This document shows positions 1-6,926 of a stretch of DNA of 22,519 bases, in pieces. Within the stretch, counting starts at the first letter, position 1, and every line of letters begins with the position of its first letter. The stretch comes from Terriglobales bacterium. GTDB taxonomy: Bacteria > Acidobacteriota > Terriglobia > Terriglobales > Acidobacteriaceae. The position numbers and the translations under genes were made by a program. The notes under the pieces are model-generated. The model saw nothing but the letters and a program-made list of their open reading frames with translations, was not told the origin of the DNA and made no database searches. The stretch covers positions 1 to 22,519 of the forward strand of contig JAFAWN010000422.1 in NCBI GenBank assembly GCA_019241735.1, in the 5' to 3' direction.

Positions 1-1
1 G

Positions 2-742
2 GTGGAACTGGAAGCGGGCAGATTGGTAACTTCAGCGCGCCGTGTGCGGTCAGGCCACCTATTCAGCACGCAAGCGTTCCGCGACGGACGCGTCCACATA
101 CAAGACGAAGCCTCGCAACTGGTTGGCTTGCTGGTGGGATACGGCCGAAAGATCTTAGACTGCTGCGCCGCTCCCGGTGGGAAGGCGGCGATTTTGGCGG
201 AACGCAACCCTGGCGCTTTCCTGGTTGCCGCTGATCTTCATCCGCACCGGGCCAGGTTGCTGAGGAGCCTTGTTCACACGAATGGCGTCCATGTGATCGC
301 AGCCGACGCGCGTGCTCTTCCCGTCCCCGCAATTTTCGACCGCGTCCTAGTCGATGTTCCCTGCTCCGGAACTGGTACGCTGGCCCGCAATCCGGATATA
401 AAATGGCGCCTCAAGATCGGTGATCCCTTGCGGCTTCGCGACCTTCAACTCGCGATTTTGAAATCTGCCATGATGGCGGTTGCGGTTGGCGGGCGGCTGG
501 TGTATTCCACCTGCTCACTTGAACCGGCGGAAAATCGCCAGGTTGTGGAAAGTGCTCTGGCAGAAGCTCCTGCCTTCAAACTCATCAATTGCCGGACCGA
601 ATTGGAGCGCTTACGGTCCGAAGGCCAACTTGTGTGTGCCGATCTGGACGGGCTCCTACAAGGGCCGTATCTGCGAACCATTCCTGGCGTTCATCCCTGT
701 GATGGTTTTTTTGCCGCCATCCTGGAAAGGGTGAGCGTATAA
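2..742 (+). CDS. rsmB: 16S rRNA m5C967 methyltransferase RsmB, 3' part (5' end outside window)
   Basis: RsmB transfers a methyl group from S-adenosylmethionine to C5 of cytosine 967 in 16S rRNA during small-subunit assembly in the cytoplasm. The frame is open from base 2, so the usual N-terminal NusB-like domain lies outside the window, and the GTG at base 2 is unlikely to be the true start. Visible motifs (numbered from base 2) are the SAM-binding LDCCAAPGGK (52-61), the conserved DVPCSGTGTLARNP (118-131) with one catalytic cysteine (C121), and the YSTCSLEPAEN segment (168-178) with the second (C171). These two cysteines define the RsmB/NOP2/NSUN class of RNA m5C methyltransferases. The gene ends 20 bases before the end of the convergent PASTA gene. 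RsmB is favoured over RsmF or generic NSUN relatives because of the motif spacing and the C-terminal FFAAILER ending; the family call is firm and the paralogue call fairly firm. Confidence 0.9.
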   Translation: MELEAGRLVTSARRVRSGHLFSTQAFRDGRVHIQDEASQLVGLLVGYGRKILDCCAAPGGKAAILAERNPGAFLVAADLHPHRARLLRSLVHTNGVHVIAADARALPVPAIFDRVLVDVPCSGTGTLARNPDIKWRLKIGDPLRLRDLQLAILKSAMMAVAVGGRLVYSTCSLEPAENRQVVESALAEAPAFKLINCRTELERLRSEGQLVCADLDGLLQGPYLRTIPGVHPCDGFFAAILERVSV

Positions 743-761
743 CGGCAGCGGCTCTTTTCAT

Positions 762-1481
762 TCATCTGACTTCGAGGTTTACTGCGGATCCGGCGGTAAC
801 CTTTTCTCCCGGCGGCGGATTTTGGGAAACGACAACGGCTCCCAACTCGGCCGTCGTATTTACTGGAACCCCCGCAGTTGTCACTGTGCCCGGATGCAAA
901 CCGGCTTCCTTTACGGCGTATAAAACGCTCTCCAGCGTCTCTCCCGAAAAACTTGGCATAACGAATGATTGCGGCGGAGCTGCGGAATGAATCAGCAGGT
1001 TGATTTTTGGGACCGAAACGCCCGAGGCATTTGCGGGAGGGCTCTGCGACAATACTTCTCCAACGTCGTCGCCGGGCATTGGGATTTGAGCGATTAGGCC
1101 CAGATCGAATCCCTGCCGCCGGACATTGAGTTCAGCCGCGCGCTCACTCTCCCCAACGACGCTGGGTACCTCAATTCGTTGCGGCCCCAGGCTCTGAGCC
1201 ACTCGAATGCGCCATCCCCGCCGGACCTCGGTATGTGGCGGCGGAATTTGTGACAGGATACGACCCTCAGCAATAGTGGGACTGTAATATTGCCGCTCGA
1301 TCTCCAACTCAAAACCGTTCTCCTCCGCCAATCGCGAGGCTTCCGACGGAGTCTTCCCTTTCAGATCGGGAACTGAAGTGACGCCGCCGTGGATGGCAAA
1401 ACGCATGGCGGTCAGCGCGGAAACCATCGCGACGATCAATAAAAGCAGTCCCCGCAAGATGAATCGGAAGAATGTTTTCAT
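762..1481 (-). CDS. Membrane-anchored stand-alone triple-PASTA protein
   Basis: PASTA domains bind muropeptides or unlinked peptidoglycan and usually sit on Ser/Thr kinases (PknB) or penicillin-binding proteins. Here they stand alone behind one N-terminal transmembrane helix (about residues 5-27), probably facing the periplasm. Three repeats are seen (numbered from the ATG): about 34-96, 103-165 and 173-238. Each begins with a VP/MP-type segment (VPDLKG, VPSVVG, MPSFSG), and each carries the late S-Q-x-P-P or S-Q-N-P-P motif typical of PASTA. No kinase or transpeptidase domain is present. An in-frame TTG at 1488-1490 would add three residues; the ATG at 1479-1481 is preferred because neither start has a clear ribosome-binding site and ATG puts the helix at the extreme N terminus. 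The gene follows the class A PBP gene by 26 bases and is probably co-transcribed with it, so the pair may act as a split PBP-PASTA system. Confidence 0.88.
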   Translation of the reverse strand: MKTFFRFILRGLLLLIVAMVSALTAMRFAIHGGVTSVPDLKGKTPSEASRLAEENGFELEIERQYYSPTIAEGRILSQIPPPHTEVRRGWRIRVAQSLGPQRIEVPSVVGESERAAELNVRRQGFDLGLIAQIPMPGDDVGEVLSQSPPANASGVSVPKINLLIHSAAPPQSFVMPSFSGETLESVLYAVKEAGLHPGTVTTAGVPVNTTAELGAVVVSQNPPPGEKVTAGSAVNLEVR

Positions 1482-1507
1482 GTCAGCCAAATAAACCTAA
1501 GCGAAAA

Positions 1508-3736
1508 TCAGTGAGTTTCGTCTGATCCGGGCGCGACATCGGCCGTATCTACTTTCTGGACAATCGGTGCGGCGGGCACCTCCGGCGTAGGTTGAAAATC
1601 GCCGGGATCCTTTCCAGCCAGCGCTGTTTTCATAAAATCCATCCAGATCGGCAGGGCCCCACGCGCCCCGGTTTCTTTGGGCCCGAGCGACTTTTTCTGA
1701 TCGTAACCGATCCACACCCCAGCGGTCAGCGTGGGAGAGAAGCCAACAAACCAGGCATCGGTAAAGTTGTTGGTTGTTCCCGTTTTCCCAGCAAGCGGGT
1801 AGTGCATGGATGCAGCCGCTGTAGCCGTGCCGTGCAAGACAACTTCCCGCAACATGGAAGTCATAACCCGCGCCGTTCGTGCACTGACCACATCCTTGAC
1901 CTCAGGATAGGTCTCCTCGAGCACCCGGCCGTCGTAATCGGCGACCTTCGTAATGTAACGCGGCATGACGCGAACACCGTCGTTCGGAAAAACGCTGTAT
2001 GCCGATGTCTGCTCCAGCAGCGTCACTTCCGCCGCTCCCAAAGCCACGGGCAGATATGCGGGCAGGTTTGACGTGATTCCGAAACGATGCGCATAGTCAA
2101 TAACGGTCTTAATCCCCATGCTCTCTGCAAGCTTCAGCGCGGGAATGTTTCTTGATTGCGCCAGTGCCCGCCGCAGGGTAATCGTTCCCTCGAATTTTTC
2201 GTCGTAATTATGCGGAGTATAAGGCCCGGACGCAGTCTGGAAGGTCACCGGCGCATCGAGGATGGTGTCGTCAGGCGTGGCTCCCCGGTCCACGGCCGCG
2301 GTGTATACGTAAGGCTTAAATGAGGAGCCCACCTGGCGCAACGCTTGTGTGGCACGATTAAATTTCGATTCGTCAGGATCCCTGCCCCCCACCATGGCTT
2401 TGATTTCCCCGGTCGAATTATCAATTGCGACAAGAGCGCCCTGCGCGCCGGAATCCTGTTCGAGACTGACATGGGCGGGGCCGCTGGCGGGGAGCGAGAG
2501 CAACTTTACATAGACGATGTCTCCAGGCTTTACAATCTCTGCGAGTTTACGTTGCGTCCAAGCGGCGTCAAGTTGATCCAAAATTGCGTCCAAACGTCCA
2601 ACCTTCAGCGCAGCATGACCGGCGGAGACGCTCGTCACGAGCGCGTGAACGTAGCCATTGAGCCTGGGCCCTTCCTCCCAATCAGGGTGCTGATAGTCGG
2701 CCAGGGGAGCATTTTCGGCGAGGACGTTTTCCAGATGCCCTTTCCACCCATGACGCCGCTCGTATGCCGCCAGACCGTCGAGCACGGCCTGATTCGCCGC
2801 GGCTTGCATATCCATATCCAGTGATGTGTAAACCCGCAACCCGCCTTCATGGACCTGGTCGCTGCCATACTTACTCTCTAAATACCGCCGTAGCTCTTCC
2901 ACAAAGTATGGCGCCAACGAGTCTGGTCCACGCTGCAACTTCAACCGGATAGGCTTGTTCCGGGCATCAGCAGCGACAGCGGCGGTAAGTTTCCCGTCTT
3001 CCAGCATGGCATTGATAACCAGATTTCTGCGGCGGAGCGCGCGATCCGGGTGATTGATCGGAGAATAATACGAAGGCGATTTCGGCAAGCATGCCAACAG
3101 CGCAGCCTCCTCGAGTGTCAATTGCCGCGCCGGCTTGCTGAAATAAAATTCGACCGCTGCCTCGAATCCGTACACTCCATGTCCGAGGTAGATCTGATTA
3201 GCGTACATGGTGAATATTTGCTGTTTGGTAAAGCGGCGCTCCATCTGGACCGCCAGCAGCACTTCCTGAATTTTGCGATGAAAGGAGCGGTCAGGAGACA
3301 AAAACAGATTGCGGGCGAGCTGCATGGTGAGGGTCGAGGCCCCCTGGACTTTCCCGCCAGACTCAAGATCGCGAAACGCGGCCCCTGCAATGCGCCAGAT
3401 GTTGATTCCCCAATGACGATAGAAGTCCTTGTCTTCGATCGAAATGAGAGCGTCACGGAGGACTTGCGGATACTCTTCGTATGCGGCTATGACGCGCCGT
3501 TGCAGGGCAAAGGACCCTACAACCCGGCCCTGACTATCAAACAATTCAGTGATGGAACTCGGGCGGTACTGTTCCAACTGCTCGATTTGCGGCAGGTCGG
3601 TGGAATATACCAGGATCAATCCGGTGGCAGCGCCGATGATGGCCGCTCCTACTATCAATGCCGCGAAAAAAAGCTGCCCAAATAGTTTTGGATGCGGAGA
3701 GGCATCCTGAGCCGGGGGCCGGCGAAAGAACTTCAT
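1508..3736 (-). CDS. Class A penicillin-binding protein (bifunctional glycosyltransferase/transpeptidase, PBP1a family)
   Basis: This 742-residue enzyme polymerises lipid II into glycan strands and cross-links the peptides on the outer face of the inner membrane. A short cytoplasmic tail is followed by one membrane helix (about 21-44). The GT51 domain shows EDKDFYRHWG (101-110, catalytic Glu101), GASTLTMQLARNLF (132-145), the RKIQE segment (154-158) and IYLGHGVYG (182-190). The transpeptidase domain has all three active-site motifs: SSFK (471-474, nucleophile Ser471), SRN (528-530) and KTGT (651-654). An insert of roughly 100 residues (about 320-425) between the domains is consistent with an OB-like linker domain of PBP1a. 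The C terminus is Pro/Ala-rich and ends without a PASTA repeat; three PASTA repeats are encoded by the next gene instead. The ATG at 3734-3736 has no obvious Shine-Dalgarno sequence. The gene lies 76 bases downstream of the S41-family gene on the same strand. Confidence 0.95.
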   Translation of the reverse strand: MKFFRRPPAQDASPHPKLFGQLFFAALIVGAAIIGAATGLILVYSTDLPQIEQLEQYRPSSITELFDSQGRVVGSFALQRRVIAAYEEYPQVLRDALISIEDKDFYRHWGINIWRIAGAAFRDLESGGKVQGASTLTMQLARNLFLSPDRSFHRKIQEVLLAVQMERRFTKQQIFTMYANQIYLGHGVYGFEAAVEFYFSKPARQLTLEEAALLACLPKSPSYYSPINHPDRALRRRNLVINAMLEDGKLTAAVAADARNKPIRLKLQRGPDSLAPYFVEELRRYLESKYGSDQVHEGGLRVYTSLDMDMQAAANQAVLDGLAAYERRHGWKGHLENVLAENAPLADYQHPDWEEGPRLNGYVHALVTSVSAGHAALKVGRLDAILDQLDAAWTQRKLAEIVKPGDIVYVKLLSLPASGPAHVSLEQDSGAQGALVAIDNSTGEIKAMVGGRDPDESKFNRATQALRQVGSSFKPYVYTAAVDRGATPDDTILDAPVTFQTASGPYTPHNYDEKFEGTITLRRALAQSRNIPALKLAESMGIKTVIDYAHRFGITSNLPAYLPVALGAAEVTLLEQTSAYSVFPNDGVRVMPRYITKVADYDGRVLEETYPEVKDVVSARTARVMTSMLREVVLHGTATAAASMHYPLAGKTGTTNNFTDAWFVGFSPTLTAGVWIGYDQKKSLGPKETGARGALPIWMDFMKTALAGKDPGDFQPTPEVPAAPIVQKVDTADVAPGSDETH

Positions 3737-3812
3737 GAGCGTAATTCAGAATAGCAGCAGCGGGCCAAACCAGGTTTGGGCGAGCAACGATGTGCTCGCC
3801 GGCATGAATGTA

Positions 3813-5024
3813 CTAAGTCGTTCTAGTCTTCAACACTTCGATGGCTTTGCGCAGCTGATCATCCGGTTGTGGAGGCTGCTTCTTTATCTCCTCGGCTGGC
3901 GGTGCGCTCCCATCATCGGGCAATGCGGCAGCGTCATCCTGATCGGCAATCAGTACGTTAGGCGTGATCGCAGTATCCTGAATGGCCTTTCCGCTCGGGG
4001 AATAATACTTCGCCACGGAAAGAATCAGAGCGGATCCATCAGGTAACTCCAGAACTTTTTGAACTGACCCGTCTCCGAAGGTCTTATCTCCTACAACGTC
4101 CCCGCGGGCATTCTCGAGGATAGCCGCAGCCACAATTTCCGCCGGCCCAGCCGTCCCTTTGTTTACCAGCACTGCAACCGGCAAAGTCGTAACCGCGAGT
4201 GAGGGGTCAGCGTTGAAAGCCTTGCGAGGGTATTTTTGGCCCTGTAAGTAGGTTATCGTGCCGTGATTGAGGAAGAGATTGGCCATTGCGACGCCTTCGG
4301 CCTCGTCTCCCTGGGCGCAATTGCGAAGATCAAGTATCAGTTTTTTTGCGCCCGCCTTTTGCAGCGCCTTTATCTTAGCCGCAACCTCCTGCGGCTTGCC
4401 TTTGGTGATGGCGTCCACCTGAATCTCACCAATGCCATCCTCCAACATTTTCTCGGTCACGGGAGGAATCGTAACCAGATCACGTGTAATCACAGTCTTC
4501 TGTGGCTCTGCCCGGCGCGCGCGGACCACGGATAGCGTGAGGTTGGATCCCGGTGCTCCCGCAACCAGATTGCGGATCTCGGCCAACGACATCTCGCGAG
4601 TACTTTTGCCCTCGATTGCCTCGATAATATCGGCATCTTCCAGACCAGCTTTATCCGCGGGTCCGCCAGGAATCACCGAGACCACAGAAGCGTAGCCGAA
4701 GCGTTTAGAGATCGCTGCCCCGATATCGCCACGCGCTTCGGTTTTATTCTGCTTGTACTCTTTATATTGGGGCGCGGAAAGATAACTGGAATTTGCATCC
4801 AGCGATTCCAGTAAGCCGTGCAGAGCTCCATCCGTGACGAGCGGAATCTTCGGATCTTCTACGTACTCGCTGTGCACTCGCGCCAGCACTTCGCTGTAAA
4901 CTTGCAACTGACGGTAGGCGCCCTCGTCACTCGAAGCGCGAACGCCACCCACGCCGCCTAGAACCATGAACAACAGAATGGCGAACGATGACACCAGAAT
5001 TGCGGCCTTGATTTTCAGGGACAT
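3813..5024 (-). CDS. S41 (C-terminal processing peptidase) family protein with PDZ domain; catalytic dyad missing
   Basis: The 403-residue protein has the layout of a CtpA/CtpB-type periplasmic protease: an N-terminal signal or anchor helix (about 5-28), a helical segment, a PDZ domain (about 98-170, including SVIPGGPADKAGL) and an S41 core (about 195-360). In active members the nucleophile is the first Ser of the G-S/T-A-S-A-S-E motif and the general base is the Lys of F-G-K-G, 25 residues later in algal D1 processing protease. Here the first motif reads GTAGPAE (290-296) with Gly293 at the nucleophile position, and the second reads FGDG (316-319) with Asp318 at the lysine position. The spacing is exactly 25. 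The usual N-P-G-G after LDLRN is also lost (LDLRNCAQGDE, 231-241). The core is otherwise intact, so this looks like a folded but proteolytically dead homologue. It is probably first in an operon with the PBP and PASTA genes. Confidence 0.9.
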   Translation of the reverse strand: MSLKIKAAILVSSFAILLFMVLGGVGGVRASSDEGAYRQLQVYSEVLARVHSEYVEDPKIPLVTDGALHGLLESLDANSSYLSAPQYKEYKQNKTEARGDIGAAISKRFGYASVVSVIPGGPADKAGLEDADIIEAIEGKSTREMSLAEIRNLVAGAPGSNLTLSVVRARRAEPQKTVITRDLVTIPPVTEKMLEDGIGEIQVDAITKGKPQEVAAKIKALQKAGAKKLILDLRNCAQGDEAEGVAMANLFLNHGTITYLQGQKYPRKAFNADPSLAVTTLPVAVLVNKGTAGPAEIVAAAILENARGDVVGDKTFGDGSVQKVLELPDGSALILSVAKYYSPSGKAIQDTAITPNVLIADQDDAAALPDDGSAPPAEEIKKQPPQPDDQLRKAIEVLKTRTT

Positions 5025-5062
5025 GTCTTCAGTCTTCTCGAATAAAGTAGAAACGTATACTT

Positions 5063-5089
5063 ATTATAGCGCTTGACCGGCAGCCTCAA
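5063..5089 (-). promoter_or_regulatory. Candidate sigma-70-type promoter for the S41-PBP-PASTA genes
   Basis: On the minus strand a perfect TATAAT -10 hexamer lies at 5063-5068. A TTGAGG candidate -35 lies at 5084-5089, with a short 15-base spacer. The S41 ATG is at 5024, giving a leader of roughly 30 bases. The -10 is convincing; the -35 is weak because of the spacing. Confidence 0.45.
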
Positions 5090-5106
5090 GGCCAGAGCTG
5101 GCCAGC

Positions 5107-5127
5107 GAAGGTTATCCTTCGGTAACC
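5107..5127. repeat. Overlapping small inverted repeats in the S41/metallothionein divergent region
   Basis: GAAGG (5107-5111), a TTAT loop and CCTTC (5116-5120) form a perfect 5-bp hairpin. Overlapping it, GGTTA (5110-5114) pairs with TAACC (5123-5127), so two mutually exclusive stems are possible. A separate perfect 10-bp palindrome, TTGAATTCAA, lies at 5184-5193, 25 bases before the metallothionein ATG. Either could be an operator, but such short repeats also occur by chance. Function is unknown. Confidence 0.3.
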
Positions 5128-5218
5128 AGGCTTTTTAGGGCAAATGGGGCGTCCGTTAAGAGCGCGGGAACAAGACTTTTAGTTTGAATTCAAGTACCTT
5201 CTTTGTCCTGGAGGATTT

Positions 5219-5371
5219 ATGGCAAAAGACCAAACCAAAAAATGCGCTCACTTACCCTGTGTTTGCGTGCCTGCAAATGACGAGAAATATTGCAGCCAGC
5301 ATTGTAAAGATGCAGGCTCGGAGGAGGCGGAAATCGCCTGCGACTGCGGCCATCCCGCCTGCGCCAAGTAA
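5219..5371 (+). CDS. Small bacterial metallothionein (SmtA/BmtA type)
   Basis: A 50-residue reading frame starts at ATG 5219, with GGAGG at 5210-5214 just upstream, and ends at TAA 5369-5371. The product has eight cysteines (9, 14, 16, 25, 29, 41, 43, 48) and three histidines (11, 28, 45). Its order KCAHLPCVC - YCSQHC - CDCGHPAC follows Synechococcus SmtA (KCACEPCLC - YCSEAC - GCGHTGCNC), including the Tyr-Cys of the zinc-finger-like part and the Cys-Gly-His near the C terminus. Proteins of this family bind Zn(II), Cd(II) or Cu(I) through Cys and His in the cytoplasm, buffering or detoxifying metal. The final C-x-C of SmtA is absent: the protein ends CAK. It is divergent from the S41 gene and convergent with the LolA-like gene. 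No adjacent ArsR/SmtB-type regulator gene was seen. The alignment is by eye, but the spacing of cysteines is unlikely to be chance. Confidence 0.88.
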   Translation: MAKDQTKKCAHLPCVCVPANDEKYCSQHCKDAGSEEAEIACDCGHPACAK

Positions 5372-5394
5372 GCATCGATACCAGCGGTTAAAAT

Positions 5395-6234
5395 CTAGTG
5401 CTGATCCACGATGACGGAGGACGGGTCCGGCAGCACGGGGTTTTTGTCGATCCCATGAGGTGATGCTCCCCGGCCTACGCTGGTGATCTGGTAATCAGTG
5501 TAGTCAATGGTCAACACTGATCGCCCCCCAAGGCGCACCTGGGTGGTGGATTCGTTGTGAAACGGGAGCCAGAATTCTCCGATTTTCTTGTATTGATGTT
5601 TGATAAAAGTACGGCTGATCCACAGCGACGGGTTTTTGGCCGGCTCTCCTTCCATTCGCACCACGGCGAAATCGCGGGCATCGACCCATATGTTCCCGCG
5701 ATAGAGAAACTTAGTCTTTTCCCTCGGCACAACGGCTAGTACATACATTTGGCCATCCGGAGTGTCCTGGGTTTCCTTCCAAGTGAACTCGTAATTTTTG
5801 GGACTGAGCTCCATCTGCCGCCGGTTCGATTCCTGAATAGCCTCTTTTTCACTGTCCAGGAGCTTTAACAGAACGTGGTTCAACAGTATCTTCGAACCAC
5901 TTTGTGAAATGACTTTGAAATCCTTATGATTCGGTGCGGTATAGGAAGCCTCCACCTGCATTTCGGCGTCACGCGCGCCAAAAAATCCGCTGTAACGGAC
6001 ATGGTAGGAACGCTTTCCGTGATAACCGCGCATTGCGGCAGCCCGCCGGGCATTCGCGGTCATCAGCGCAGTGACTATGGCATCTGTAGTCAGCAGCGGA
6101 GCAGGGCGATTCTCCGCCACCCCACGCGGCCCAGAAAGAACGACTGACAATAGGACGAGAAGCACCAGCAGCAGCCGGGAAGAGCATCTTGCGATCGAGG
6201 TCGCAGCCGCGAAATTATAGGGGCGACAATTCAT
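5395..6234 (-). CDS. Secreted LolA-like (outer-membrane lipoprotein-sorting-protein-like) protein
   Basis: The 279-residue product begins with a basic segment and a strongly hydrophobic stretch (about 20-34) followed by a plausible signal-peptidase I site near GVA/EN (40/41); no lipobox cysteine follows. The mature part is beta-rich. It contains the segment GNIWVDARDFAVVRMEGEP (180-198), which resembles the LolA/LolB-like or RseB-like fold found in many proteins annotated as outer-membrane lipoprotein-sorting protein. Such proteins bind lipid or lipoprotein in the periplasm; the actual ligand here is unknown. The ATG at 6232-6234 lies inside the end of the upstream MscS-like gene (20-base overlap), with AAAGGGAAG just before it, so translation is probably coupled. 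It is the last gene of the leftward block. Fold-level assignment is reasonable; any specific role is a guess. Confidence 0.7.
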   Translation of the reverse strand: MNCRPYNFAAATSIARCSSRLLLVLLVLLSVVLSGPRGVAENRPAPLLTTDAIVTALMTANARRAAAMRGYHGKRSYHVRYSGFFGARDAEMQVEASYTAPNHKDFKVISQSGSKILLNHVLLKLLDSEKEAIQESNRRQMELSPKNYEFTWKETQDTPDGQMYVLAVVPREKTKFLYRGNIWVDARDFAVVRMEGEPAKNPSLWISRTFIKHQYKKIGEFWLPFHNESTTQVRLGGRSVLTIDYTDYQITSVGRGASPHGIDKNPVLPDPSSVIVDQH

Positions 6235-6919
6235 CTTCCCTTTCTTCTTTACGGGCGCGGCCGAAGCGCCGCTCCAGGTAGCGCCTGGCCAGATCCTGCC
6301 CTCCCAGTCCGAAAGCCAAAGCCAGTCCGAGCATCAGTGATCCAAATATCAAGGCAAAAGCCACGAGCACGGTATGCTCGGCAAGTTCAAGTTCCTCGAA
6401 CGCCATCGATATCGTCAGGATGATCAGCAGGGTCCGTATGGTCGAACTAATCAAGCGCGGGGAAGGCAGGTCGGCATTCACAGCTGCCAGGAGCGCGGCG
6501 CGTGAAAAGAAACTGGCTGCCAGAAAACCAAAGAAAAAGACAAACAACGCGGTGAACAATCTGGGGAGGAAGCCGAAGAAGTTGGAGATATGCTGTTGAA
6601 GCCCAACGATACCGAGAACACCAACTCCTAGAAGGATAAATCCGAGCCACGCGACCCAGAACACCAACCGGCTTAATAATTCAGAGGAAGAAGGCAATGC
6701 TGCCTGGTTCAGCAAGCGGGAGGCGCCGGTATGTTCGGAGAAACGATCGAATTTCGTCAGCCGCAATATGCTGCGCAGTATGGCCCGCAACACATATGCA
6801 ATGAGCCATCCCAGAACAACAATGATGAGCATCTCCAGCAAATGCGGCAGGAATTGTGCTGCATCGGTCACTATTTCGCGGGTCGCACGGGTCGATTCCG
6901 CTACAAATTTTTCCCACAT
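6215..6919 (-). CDS. Small MscS-related membrane protein (conserved TM-helix type), without the cytoplasmic beta domain
   Basis: The 234-residue protein has about five predicted membrane helices (about 23-46, 83-107, 118-146, 160-176, 181-205). The last is rich in Gly and Ala and runs into FGLGGQDLARRYLE (203-216), the signature of the pore-lining helix and its exit in MscS-superfamily channels of the CmpX/TM-helix type. In classical MscS this helix is followed by a beta domain and a large cytoplasmic vestibule. Here the chain stops 18 residues later in a charged tail (RARKEEREDE, 221-230). It may form a minimal mechanosensitive or accessory channel in the inner membrane. ATG 6917-6919 is preceded by GAGGT (6924-6928), which overlaps the stop codon of the glycosyltransferase gene, indicating tight translational coupling. 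Context with trehalose and glycosyltransferase genes suggests an osmotic-stress role, which is inference. Confidence 0.75.
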   Translation of the reverse strand: MWEKFVAESTRATREIVTDAAQFLPHLLEMLIIVVLGWLIAYVLRAILRSILRLTKFDRFSEHTGASRLLNQAALPSSSELLSRLVFWVAWLGFILLGVGVLGIVGLQQHISNFFGFLPRLFTALFVFFFGFLAASFFSRAALLAAVNADLPSPRLISSTIRTLLIILTISMAFEELELAEHTVLVAFALIFGSLMLGLALAFGLGGQDLARRYLERRFGRARKEEREDELSPL

Positions 6920-6926
6920 ATTGACC

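Noticed and set aside
3050..3685. A 211-codon + strand frame opposite the class A PBP gene.
   Set aside because: It is a shadow of the conserved glycosyltransferase domain, with no motif, no ribosome-binding site and no family resemblance.
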